Assembly (NCBI GenBank): GCA_905192625.1
Contig: CAJJLI010000044.1
Span: forward strand, 1-9,470
Reading direction: 5' to 3'
DNA: 9,470 nt
DNA from: an uncultured Clostridium sp.
GTDB taxonomy: Bacteria; Bacillota; Clostridia; Lachnospirales; Lachnospiraceae
The position numbers were made by a program, and so were the translations under genes. This document shows positions 1-7,777 of this stretch, piece by piece. The notes under the pieces are model-generated. The model was not told the origin of the DNA, did not search any database, and worked only from the letters and a program-made list of their open reading frames with translations. How positions within the stretch are numbered: position 1 is the first letter of the stretch; each line of letters opens with the position of its first letter.

Positions 1-20
1 ATAAAACATGGGAGGAATTA

Positions 21-56
21 ATGAAAGAAATTGGATTTGCAAATTTTATAATCAAG
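21..56 (+). pseudogene. 5' stub of an unidentified gene cut by IS30
   Basis: An ATG at 21 follows a strong ribosome binding site (GGGAGG at 11-16) at good spacing and reads MKEIGFANFIIK before the IS30 inverted repeat begins. Reading on into the element gives only L-A-T and a stop at 66-68. The good ribosome binding site suggests the start of a real host gene whose remainder was displaced or lost. I tested all three frames of the sequence just right of the element (from 1317). None is recognisably the continuation, although one stays open to a stop at 1438-1440, just inside a terminator. The gene's identity is unknown. Confidence 0.4.
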
Positions 57-67
57 TTAGCCACCTA
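57..67 (+). repeat. IS30 left terminal inverted repeat
   Basis: TTAGCCACCTA is an exact inverted match to 1306-1316. Positions 53-67 against 1306-1320 still match with a single mismatch, so the true repeat may be slightly longer. Confidence 0.75.
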
Positions 68-83
68 GAAAATAAAAAAACAT

Positions 84-146
84 CATAGTGAAAAATCGTG
101 TATTATTGAGGTTCCTACACCGATCAATAAGGAGATTTTCACTATG
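84..146 (+). promoter_or_regulatory. Stem-loop able to sequester the IS30 transposase start
   Basis: CATAGTGAAAAATC (84-97) pairs with GATTTTCACTATG (134-146) along 13 base pairs with a single bulged A. The right arm contains the ATG start, and the ribosome binding site AAGGAG (129-134) lies at the loop edge. Only transcripts entering from outside would carry both arms. Such hairpins are known in several IS families as a block on translation from read-through transcripts. That role here is inferred from position. Confidence 0.5.
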
Positions 147-1190
147 ACTAACACTTATTCTACAACAGAACGTGCCAAAGGAAAACATCTAACTGCTATT
201 GAACGCAGAAAAATCGCTGGTTAGGCTGCTGAAAAGCTGTCGAATCGAGAAATTGCTCGAAGAATCGGTGTTCATCATACAACCATTGCCAATGAACTTG
301 CTCGTGGTAAAGTCGAACAGACACGAAAAATCAATGGTACCAAACATAGCTATTTCAAGTATGATCCAGAGTATGCTCAAATCTGCTATGAACAAAAGCG
401 AAAAAAGTGTCACTGCCCCTCTAAATTTCATTAAGTAAAGTCTTTTCTAGCTTACTTTGTCCAACAGTTTCAAACAGCTAACTATTCACCCGATGTAGCA
501 GTCGGTGTCGCAATCTTTCAGCCATCGGAGATGGTGTGTACAACGACTCTCTACAAATACATCGACGAACAGCGATTAGAAATCAGAAATATTGATCTTT
601 TGTATAAACTAAGTCGGAAAATACATAAGAAATGCCCTCGTACAAACAAAAAAGTTTTAGGTCCAAGCATTGAGCAACGGCCTGAGCACATTGATTCTCG
701 TGAAGAATTTGGACACTTTGAAATCGACACGGTTGTTGGTAAACGTTCCGGTTCAGAAACGGCCTTGCTTACCCTTACAGAACGTCAAACTCATTTTTAG
801 ATTATTCGTATGATTGATGGGAAAGATTCTGATTCGGTTGCCTATGCGATGGAACAATTAATCCAACAATTTGGGGCAGAGAGTTTTAAAAAGGTATTTA
901 AATCCATCACTTCAGACAATGGATCAGAATTTTCTACTCTGAAAGATACACTGGGAGGCTATACTGAAGTTTTCTTTACTCACCCCTATACATCATGTGA
1001 AAGAGGAACGAATGAGAATCATAAACGCATGATTCGCCGTGAGATACCTAAAGGTGAAAGCTTAGAAATATATGGGCGCAAAGATATTCAGAAAATCGAA
1101 GATGGCATGAATGAACTATCAAGAAGAATTCTTGGTTACCAGTCCCCAAGGCAGTGATTTGAACAAGAATACCAGATAGCGTTGAGTTGA
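144..1190 (+). pseudogene. IS30-family transposase, four nonsense codons
   Basis: This is a DDE transposase that would bind the element ends and catalyse transposition. One frame runs from ATG 144 (RBS AAGGAG at 129-134) to TGA 1188-1190, 348 codons, the expected IS30 length. It is broken by TAG at 222, TAA at 432, TAG at 798 and TGA at 1155, with no frameshift. The N-terminal helix-turn-helix is visible (SNREIARRIGVHHTTIANEL). The catalytic residues are D195 (FEIDTVVG), D258 (TSDNGSEF) and E291 (GTNENHKRMIRR). Their spacing fits the IS30 pattern, with 32 residues between the second D and the E. The stops are consistent with CAG, CAA, CAG and CGA codons having lost a C to T, but this needs an intact relative to prove. 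The longest open piece is 810-1157. Confidence 0.9.
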
Positions 1191-1265
1191 TTTGACAGTG
1201 AGCCTCCTGTCGTATGGCTTCACGTCTGGGAAGTCTGGCATATGCTAGCTCACTATCAAATCAAC
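1186..1265 (+). other. Stem-loop in the IS30 3' region
   Basis: GTTGATTTGACAGTGAGC (1186-1203) is complementary to 1248-1265 over 18 positions with one C-A mismatch, enclosing a 44-base loop. It begins at the end of the transposase frame and lies inside the element. It could end the transposase transcript or block incoming antisense transcription, but no T-run follows, so its role is unclear. Confidence 0.4.
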
Positions 1266-1305
1266 AACGTAGTCTTAAATAACACACAATATTCACTTTT
1301 TTCAA

Positions 1306-1316
1306 TAGGTGGCTAA
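1306..1316 (-). repeat. IS30 right terminal inverted repeat
   Basis: TAGGTGGCTAA is the exact inverted partner of 57-67 and lies about 115 bp downstream of the end of the transposase frame. Confidence 0.75.
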
Positions 1317-1415
1317 TTTGTTCTTGCAATTTTGGATATCAATTAAAGTGTTGCCACAGAAAAAAATATATTTTTACTCGTGTTTACAAAAACAAAATAT
1401 TGCCCAAATTTCAAG

Positions 1416-1462
1416 TCAAACGCTCTATTTCAGCTTGTAATAGTTGAAAATAGAGCGTTTGA
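1416..1462 (+). terminator. Probable rho-independent terminator
   Basis: TCAAACGCTCTATTT (1416-1430) pairs perfectly with AAATAGAGCGTTTGA (1448-1462): 15 bp with a 17-base loop, followed on the + strand by TTTATATTTT (1463-1472). This is a good + strand terminator. It probably served the host gene cut by the IS30 element, and could also stop - strand transcription from the GH1 gene, though the tail on that side is poor in T. Confidence 0.6.
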
Positions 1463-1533
1463 TTTATATTTTGACGTTATCCATTCAAATGAACTACTTC
1501 AGAAAAATTGTTAATTGAGTAATTAATTGGGTA

Positions 1534-1583
1534 GAGATAAAATAGCTTTTGCCTTCTACTTACCAGCTAATTTATTTTATCTC
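1534..1583 (-). terminator. Weak hairpin just after the GH1 gene
   Basis: GAGATAAAAT (1534-1543) pairs perfectly with ATTTTATCTC (1574-1583), with further AGCT pairing inside the loop. It lies 19 bases beyond the stop of the - strand GH1 gene, where an operon terminator is expected. No T-run follows on the - strand, so termination here is uncertain. Apart from this hairpin and the one at 1416-1462, I see nothing in 1317-1602. Confidence 0.35.
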
Positions 1584-1602
1584 AAATATTTGTTTGTTCT
1601 CT

Positions 1603-3039
<1,437 letters not shown>

Positions 3040-3064
3040 CTAAAACCTCTCTCTTTTACAAAAT

Positions 3065-5293
3065 TCAGTGTTCGCATGTATATAAAATTTCAAATATTCG
3101 ATCTCTTAATTCCGGCTCTAATTTATTGATAATCGCTAGCTCAGCTAACAGATTAGTCGCTTCTTTTAATTCACACAATATATCATTTTTAGAGTCATAG
3201 TCCATTTCTGCTAGTCTAAGACATTCAACAATGCGGGCTATTTTATCGTTTGCCTGAATTTCTTCTGCTTTAATTTTGACAGACTGAGAAGTATTCGATA
3301 AAAACAATGGGTCAATAGCCAATCTATGAATAATTATCTGATGTACTCTCGATGCTGGCACGATTTCTTTATCTCCTGTTACGGCGATAGTGACTGTTTT
3401 TGTTGCCCAGCTAAAGGAGATGCTGGTAATACACCTTTTATCTCCTTCGTCCTCGATTAGCTCAAACTCATTTGAATCTCCTGGGAATATATGCCAATCT
3501 ATCTGCTTGGGTAATTCTGTACCTGTTAGTGCTGGGGTTGGATCAAGGGGAATGATACTTCCAGCTTTTGCAAAAACAGGCATTGTGTCTAACGGTCTAA
3601 AAATTCCTATTTTTGTATCGCCTGAATATTGAACATCCGTAAAAAAATCAAACCATTCCCCTTCTGGAAACCAAACCTCTACTTTGGCTGTCTTATATTT
3701 ATGATTTGTTTTGGACGTAATCGGCATAACCATTAACTCTGTCCCAAAAAAGTATTGGTTGGGAACATGATAGCTTTCTTCTTTCATTGGATAATGATAA
3801 TACATTGGTGTAATCAACGGATAGCTTTCTTCATGAGTTTTAACATTCATTGTATACAGATATGGCAACATTTGATGACGTAACGTTAAAAATTTTTTCA
3901 TGATTTGACATACAGTCTTTGAGAAAGACCATGGTTCCTTATTATTAAAAATGCTAGGCGAGCTGTGTAGGCGATTAATTGGACTGAATACACCAAACTG
4001 AATCCAACGTGTAGCTAATTCTTCATCATGATACCCTTGTCTATGCCCCCCTATATCATGACTCCACCATGTATAACCAATATTGGAAGCCGTGCTAGTA
4101 AAATAAGGTTGAAAAGCCAATGATTTCCATGAAATTACTGTATCTCCTGAGAAACCCACTGGAAATCTATGACTTCCTGGTCCAGCAAAACGTGACAGAA
4201 TAATGTTATTTTTCCCAGACCTGTTTATATCTTTATAATGATAATGATTTAGTAGCCAAAGAGAATCAAAGTCAGTCATCTCACCCTCAATATCCTGCTG
4301 CCAATCAATCCACCAAAAATCAACACCTTGCTTTTCTAATGGATGATGTACATCTTCAAAATAGGTTTCTCTAAAGGCTTTATTTGACAAATCAAATATG
4401 GCTGGTTGCTCTTTTTCCTGATTTAACCCCAGTCGCTTACTTACTGTCGGATAGCAGTCTTCAAATGCTTGGATACCGTTGGCTGGATGCAGGTTCAGTG
4501 TTACTTTCAGCTTCTTTTTGTGTAACTTTTCTAAAAATGCTTCAGGATTTGGAAATAGTTCTTTATTCCAAGTATATCCTGTCCAGCCACTTCCAAATCT
4601 TTCAGGAACATCTGTAATATGCCAATCCATATCAATCACACTCACTGACAAAGGAACCTCTTGTTCTTGAAAGGTGTCCATTAACTCCAAATAAGTTTCT
4701 TCTGAATACTTCCAATAACGACTCCACCAATTTCCCAAAGCATATCTTGGCAATAAGGGTGGCTGTCCAGTTAGATGAAAATAAGCCTTCAATGCTTTAA
4801 AATATTTCCGTCCAAAACCGAAGTAATAAAAATCGAATCCTTCCCCTTCCCGAAGTATCGGGTTATCCTCTTCATCTAACGCAAAGCTGCTTGAATCATC
4901 TAGAATAGCAAAACCATTTTTACTAATAATTCCTTCAGATAATTCTATCGCTCCATCCGTTCTATCCAGTGTTTTAACAGTTCCTTTTAATGTGTTAAAT
5001 TTTTCGCCAAAATACCAACGATTTCGATACTGGGACAAATTATTCCTAGATTCAATAAATAAATTTTTTGCAGAAAATTTTCCTTTTTTAAAATAAACAT
5101 GAATTGCATCAGTCAGTATCTCTAATATTTCATCATTTTCAATCACTTCAAATTTTGGCGGACTAAATTCTCTATTTTGAACGATTTTTGTCCGTCTATC
5201 CTCAAAGTGGCCTTCAGATGAATATTCTAATCTGATTAATTCATTCGTTAAAATTGTGATTCGGTAGGTATCTCCTTGAAATACATTATTCAT
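3065..5293 (-). CDS. GH31 family alpha-glycosidase (alpha-glucosidase/alpha-xylosidase type)
   Basis: This retaining alpha-glycosidase has 742 residues and no signal peptide or membrane segment, so it is cytoplasmic. The N-terminal beta-sandwich spans roughly residues 1-180. The catalytic barrel follows (about 185-500), with VIDMDWH at 219-225, the nucleophile D330 in WWIDWQQD, the probable acid/base D384 in FSGDTVISW, and the HDIGG substrate loop at 412-416. A C-terminal beta region comes next, then about 65 mostly helical charged residues (680-742). Family membership is certain, specificity is not: alpha-glucosidase and alpha-xylosidase share these motifs. AGGAGG (reverse strand, 5299-5304) lies 5 bases before the ATG. 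It is the first gene of a two-gene operon with GH1 and is divergent from the araC-type regulator. Pairing with a phospho-beta-glucosidase suggests a substrate with both alpha and beta linkages, or a phosphorylated alpha-glycoside. Confidence 0.9.
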   Translation of the reverse strand: MNNVFQGDTYRITILTNELIRLEYSSEGHFEDRRTKIVQNREFSPPKFEVIENDEILEILTDAIHVYFKKGKFSAKNLFIESRNNLSQYRNRWYFGEKFNTLKGTVKTLDRTDGAIELSEGIISKNGFAILDDSSSFALDEEDNPILREGEGFDFYYFGFGRKYFKALKAYFHLTGQPPLLPRYALGNWWSRYWKYSEETYLELMDTFQEQEVPLSVSVIDMDWHITDVPERFGSGWTGYTWNKELFPNPEAFLEKLHKKKLKVTLNLHPANGIQAFEDCYPTVSKRLGLNQEKEQPAIFDLSNKAFRETYFEDVHHPLEKQGVDFWWIDWQQDIEGEMTDFDSLWLLNHYHYKDINRSGKNNIILSRFAGPGSHRFPVGFSGDTVISWKSLAFQPYFTSTASNIGYTWWSHDIGGHRQGYHDEELATRWIQFGVFSPINRLHSSPSIFNNKEPWSFSKTVCQIMKKFLTLRHQMLPYLYTMNVKTHEESYPLITPMYYHYPMKEESYHVPNQYFFGTELMVMPITSKTNHKYKTAKVEVWFPEGEWFDFFTDVQYSGDTKIGIFRPLDTMPVFAKAGSIIPLDPTPALTGTELPKQIDWHIFPGDSNEFELIEDEGDKRCITSISFSWATKTVTIAVTGDKEIVPASRVHQIIIHRLAIDPLFLSNTSQSVKIKAEEIQANDKIARIVECLRLAEMDYDSKNDILCELKEATNLLAELAIINKLEPELRDRIFEILYTCEH

Positions 5294-5294
5294 A

Positions 5295-5323
5295 ATGACC
5301 TCCTAAAAAAAATATGATACAAT
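5295..5323 (+). promoter_or_regulatory. Candidate promoter of the AraC-family regulator
   Basis: ATGACC (5295-5300, 4 of 6 to consensus) lies 17 bp before TACAAT (5318-5323). TG at 5315-5316 makes this an extended -10. Transcription would start near 5330, leaving a leader of about 30 bases with the ribosome binding site. The -35 overlaps the ribosome binding site of the GH31 gene on the other strand. Confidence 0.5.
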
Positions 5324-5342
5324 GTGAGATAATAGTAAAAAA
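5314..5342 (-). promoter_or_regulatory. Candidate promoter of the GH31-GH1 operon
   Basis: On the - strand TATCAT (5314-5319) is a 5-of-6 match to a -10, but the -35 position 17 bp upstream (5337-5342) is only a T-run. A weak -35 fits a promoter needing an activator, as expected beside an AraC-family gene. It overlaps the regulator's own -10 on the other strand. No obvious catabolite-repression (cre) site is present. Confidence 0.35.
5323..5339 (+). promoter_or_regulatory. Candidate regulator operator in the divergent region
   Basis: TGTGAGATAATAGTAAA resembles TGTCAAAAATAGTAAA at 7630-7645 (reverse strand) in front of the EIIC gene, differing by one gap and a few bases. It covers the predicted regulator start site and reaches the weak GH31 -35 region. 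That suits autorepression combined with activation. It is inferred by eye in AT-rich DNA, so confidence is low. Confidence 0.3.
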
Positions 5343-5359
5343 TAGGTGGTGAACATAAC

Positions 5360-6235
5360 ATGAAAGAGTTTAGACAAGCACATTCCCATGGTGATTACTT
5401 GTTTCCTTTTGAAGTATTCAATCAGGCTTATACGATGGCCAACATACAAACTGTGTATATGCATTGGCATCAAGAAATTGAATGGATTTTCTGTGAAGAA
5501 GGTTCTATTTCTGTCTTTGTTAACGGAAAAAAATACATTGTGGAAAAAGGACAGATGCTTACAATTCCAGAAAAAGCCATCCATTATATAATTACAAATA
5601 GTGAATGTCATTACTACACATGTGTATTTCAAAAAAAATTACTCAAAATGGACGTATTAGATGGCATTACCTATCAATACATTTGTCCTTATATTAATGA
5701 AGAGCTAGAAATTGAGGCAGTAATACCTGATTCGACTCATGTTATAGAAAGCTTATTTAAAAAAATTTATACTGTCGAACATAACAGAGGCCTAACGTAT
5801 CAATTAAAAATAAGATTGCTTTTACTAGAGCTGTTTTCTTACCTTATTGAAAATCAACATCTAAAGAAAAATGACAATTTCTTAAATACCGATGTCCAAA
5901 TTCAAAAAATTTATGCGTATATCGAACAAAATTACAAAAAAAAAATTACAAATCAACAGTTATCTGCTTTGGTAAATTATAATCCTGAATATTTTTCAAG
6001 ATATTTTAAAAAACAGTCTGGTTACAGTCCAACAGATTTCATTAACTACTATAGAATCGAACGTGCTTGTGACCTCTTATTCCATACAAAACTATCAATA
6101 CTTGAAATAGGAATTGAATGTGGCTTTGAAAACTGCAGCTATTTCATTAAAAAATTTAAAAGCATTAAAGGACAATCACCAAAAAAATACCGTAAATTAA
6201 TCTTAGACAATCACCTTTTAATGTCTAAGTGGTGA
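5360..6235 (+). CDS. AraC-family transcriptional regulator
   Basis: This DNA-binding regulator probably senses a sugar or sugar phosphate and controls the surrounding glycoside genes. It has 291 residues. The N-terminal cupin-like sensing half (about 30-90) contains MHWHQEIEWIF and the VNGKKYIVEKGQ turn. The C-terminal AraC DNA-binding domain (about 180-280) has both helix-turn-helix motifs: ITNQQLSALVNYNPEYFSRYF, then the family signature ending GFENCSYFIKKFKSIKGQSP. ATG 5360 follows AGGTGGTG (5344-5351) at good spacing. The gene is divergent from GH31-GH1 across 66 bp, the classic arrangement for a local activator, and convergent with EIIC, whose stop is 13 bp beyond. It shows no damage. 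The ligand is unknown. Confidence 0.93.
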   Translation: MKEFRQAHSHGDYLFPFEVFNQAYTMANIQTVYMHWHQEIEWIFCEEGSISVFVNGKKYIVEKGQMLTIPEKAIHYIITNSECHYYTCVFQKKLLKMDVLDGITYQYICPYINEELEIEAVIPDSTHVIESLFKKIYTVEHNRGLTYQLKIRLLLLELFSYLIENQHLKKNDNFLNTDVQIQKIYAYIEQNYKKKITNQQLSALVNYNPEYFSRYFKKQSGYSPTDFINYYRIERACDLLFHTKLSILEIGIECGFENCSYFIKKFKSIKGQSPKKYRKLILDNHLLMSKW

Positions 6236-6236
6236 T
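6202..6236. other. Inverted repeats at the convergent araC/EIIC ends
   Basis: CTTAGACA (6202-6209) pairs with TGTCTAAG (6222-6229), 8 bp perfect with a 12-base loop. ATCACC in that loop (6210-6215) can instead pair with GGTGAT (6231-6236). On the - strand the 8-bp hairpin lies shortly beyond the EIIC stop and is followed by ATTAATTT, so it may be a weak terminator. The two pairings look mutually exclusive, because the connecting loops are too short for a pseudoknot. Confidence 0.35.
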
Positions 6237-6248
6237 GATGAATTTTCA

Positions 6249-7532
6249 CTATATTTGTTCCCCTTTTTCTTGTTTTAGTGCTAATAAGTCGGCACGTCTA
6301 ACAAAAGGAAACCATATGAAATAAGGAAGAACAATATTCGTAACAATACTTAGTAATAAAACCCTCCAACCACCTTGTAGAAAGTCATTAAAGCCAAATG
6401 GCAAACCAAATATAACAGAAAATCCATTTAATTTTGGTACCAATCCTGTTGATATCGCTAAGTATGCGACAATATACATTAACGGAGCGCTAAATAAAAA
6501 GGGCACAATGAAATTAAAGTTAAGCATCAATGGTATCCCAAAATTCAAAGGTTCCCCAATTCCAAATATGGCTGGTCCAATTCCAAGTTTTCCAAACTCT
6601 CTAAACTGTTTTGATTTTGAGCGTAATAAATGAAGGCAAAGAGCAATTTGATAGCCGCCAAAATAAAAGATAGAAAAAAATGCTAATCCTGTAATATTGG
6701 GAAGTGGATTCCCAGCTGCAGCAGCTTGCATATTTTGTGTATCTAATGCTAATAAAATTGGCATATAAAAAGGACTTAATACATTTTGCCCATGAATTCC
6801 AAAAAACCATAAAACCTGTGCTAAGAAAGCAAAGAGCATTAAAGAAAATAAATTTCCTCCTACTGACTGTAACGGTGCTTGAATAGCTGTATAGATTAGT
6901 TGATGCAGACTTCCAGCTTGAGTAAACGTACAAATATAAGAAATACTACTAAAAATAATCGCTGATATTACAAAGGGAATAATACTTGCAAAAGTATTAG
7001 ACACCGCAGAAGGGACGCTTTCTGGCATCTTAATTGTCAAATTTTTAAGCTTACATGTTTTGTAAATATATGCCGAAGAAATCGCAACTAGTATTGCAGT
7101 AAATGCTCCTTGAGAACCTAACCATGTTAAAGGAATCGCTGTTACTTCACTTTTTTGGATGATGTCTGAAGGCGTTAAAATCAAAAATCCCACTAGAGAA
7201 ATTACACCTGCTGTCGCTCCATCATCATTTTTTAAATAACGGCTAGCAATATTTTTACCAATAAAAAAAGCCATATAGATAGAAAGCAGCCCTACCGTAT
7301 AATTAAAGGCACTTAAAAAGATCGTTGTTAACCCAACTTCTTCAAAAAACTTAGAAACCGAGCCTAGAGGAATAACCGCTAAAATTAACGAAAAAGAACC
7401 AATAATCGTAATCGGTAAGGTAGACATCATCCCACTAGATAAGCCTTGCAATAAATTGTTATTGCTAATTTTCCCAGCAAAATCGGAAAAACGATCAAAC
7501 ATACTGGTAACTTCTTTTTTTATCTTTTCCAT
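6249..7532 (-). CDS. PTS EIIC, lactose/cellobiose family sugar permease
   Basis: This membrane component of a phosphotransferase system moves a sugar inward while EIIB phosphorylates it. The start chosen gives 427 residues with about ten hydrophobic segments, normal for the Lac/cellobiose EIIC family. Conserved features are LWFFGIHGQNV (H247) and FGIGEPLNFGIPLMLNFN (E327), matching the conserved His and Glu at the sugar site of this family. I chose ATG 7532 (MEKIKKEV): GAGAAGGATGGG (reverse strand, 7540-7551) lies in front of it, whereas ATGs at 7553 and 7541 are poorly placed. ATG 7502 is a further possibility. No EIIA or EIIB is encoded in the window, so it must borrow them. With GH1 nearby, a beta-glucoside is the likely substrate. 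It is convergent with the AraC-family gene. Confidence 0.92.
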   Translation of the reverse strand: MEKIKKEVTSMFDRFSDFAGKISNNNLLQGLSSGMMSTLPITIIGSFSLILAVIPLGSVSKFFEEVGLTTIFLSAFNYTVGLLSIYMAFFIGKNIASRYLKNDDGATAGVISLVGFLILTPSDIIQKSEVTAIPLTWLGSQGAFTAILVAISSAYIYKTCKLKNLTIKMPESVPSAVSNTFASIIPFVISAIIFSSISYICTFTQAGSLHQLIYTAIQAPLQSVGGNLFSLMLFAFLAQVLWFFGIHGQNVLSPFYMPILLALDTQNMQAAAAGNPLPNITGLAFFSIFYFGGYQIALCLHLLRSKSKQFREFGKLGIGPAIFGIGEPLNFGIPLMLNFNFIVPFLFSAPLMYIVAYLAISTGLVPKLNGFSVIFGLPFGFNDFLQGGWRVLLLSIVTNIVLPYFIWFPFVRRADLLALKQEKGEQI

Positions 7533-7629
7533 AAAAAATCCCATCCTTCTCATAATATAATTTTACCCTCGTGCACTTAATTCAAATCAGATATCTATTA
7601 TTAATGTAAACCTTTTTATTTATTTATTC

Positions 7630-7667
7630 TTTACTATTTTTGACAGAATAATATAACTATTTTGACA
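7630..7667 (-). repeat. Direct repeat (possible operator) at the EIIC promoter
   Basis: ACTATTTTTGACA (7633-7645) and ACTATTTTGACA (7656-7667) are near-identical, in the same orientation, with ends 22 bp apart, about two helical turns. They flank the predicted -10 of EIIC and cover its start site. AraC-family proteins often bind direct repeats at such spacing. A related sequence occurs at 5323-5339. Confidence 0.4.
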
Positions 7668-7678
7668 TTCATAGACAA
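7650..7678 (-). promoter_or_regulatory. Candidate EIIC promoter
   Basis: On the - strand TTGTCT (7673-7678) is followed after 17 bp by TATATT (7650-7655), 4 of 6 and 5 of 6 to consensus. Transcription would start near 7643, giving a leader of roughly 110 bases before ATG 7532. I see no riboswitch or antiterminator hairpin in that AT-rich leader. Confidence 0.4.
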
Positions 7679-7714
7679 TTTTCTTATTTCAAGTTTATAT
7701 AACATGAGTAGATA

Positions 7715-7738
7715 GTAAGCGTCCTATAGGACGCTTAC
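7715..7738. repeat. 24-bp perfect palindrome
   Basis: GTAAGCGTCCTA is followed at once by its exact reverse complement TAGGACGCTTAC, giving a strong 10-bp stem with a TATA loop. It is much richer in GC than its surroundings. No T-run follows on either strand, so it is not a textbook terminator. It could still stop transcription coming from the IS21/IS3 side before the EIIC promoter, or bind a protein. Confidence 0.6.
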
Positions 7739-7777
7739 GGTCAATCACAAGAGTCACAGGTTACTTCAAAAAAAAAA

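Larger units (their letters stand above)
57..1316 (+). mobile_element. IS30-family insertion sequence, about 1.26 kb, inactivated
   Basis: The element is bounded by inverted ends: TTAGCCACCTA at 57-67 and its reverse complement TAGGTGGCTAA at 1306-1316. Allowing one mismatch, the match extends outward to 53 and 1320, so the exact borders are uncertain by a few bases. It holds one long transposase frame (144-1190), as is usual for IS30. I could not find a convincing 2-3 bp target duplication at either choice of border. The element has separated the start of a host gene (21-56) from whatever lay downstream. The transposase has four in-frame stops, so the copy should not move by itself. Confidence 0.85.

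Noticed and set aside
189..431. Open frame on the - strand opposite the IS30 transposase
   Set aside because: It is antisense to clear IS30 family sequence, has no ribosome binding site of note and no recognisable domain.
53..1320. Target site duplication flanking IS30
   Set aside because: Neither border choice (57/1316 or 53/1320) gives matching 2-3 bp direct repeats.
4384..4670. Two overlapping + strand frames inside the GH31 gene
   Set aside because: Both are shadows of the catalytic domain coding sequence.
5294..5359. Catabolite-repression (cre) site near the sugar promoters
   Set aside because: I searched this gap and 7554-7714 by eye for the TGNAANCG-type consensus and found none; the closest, TGTAAACC near 7605, lacks the central CG.
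6202..6236. H-type pseudoknot
   Set aside because: The two stems can be drawn, but the connecting loops are 0 and 1 base long and cannot span them.
6601..6933. Frames within EIIC on both strands
   Set aside because: They have membrane-like or random composition from overlap with EIIC, and no start signals.
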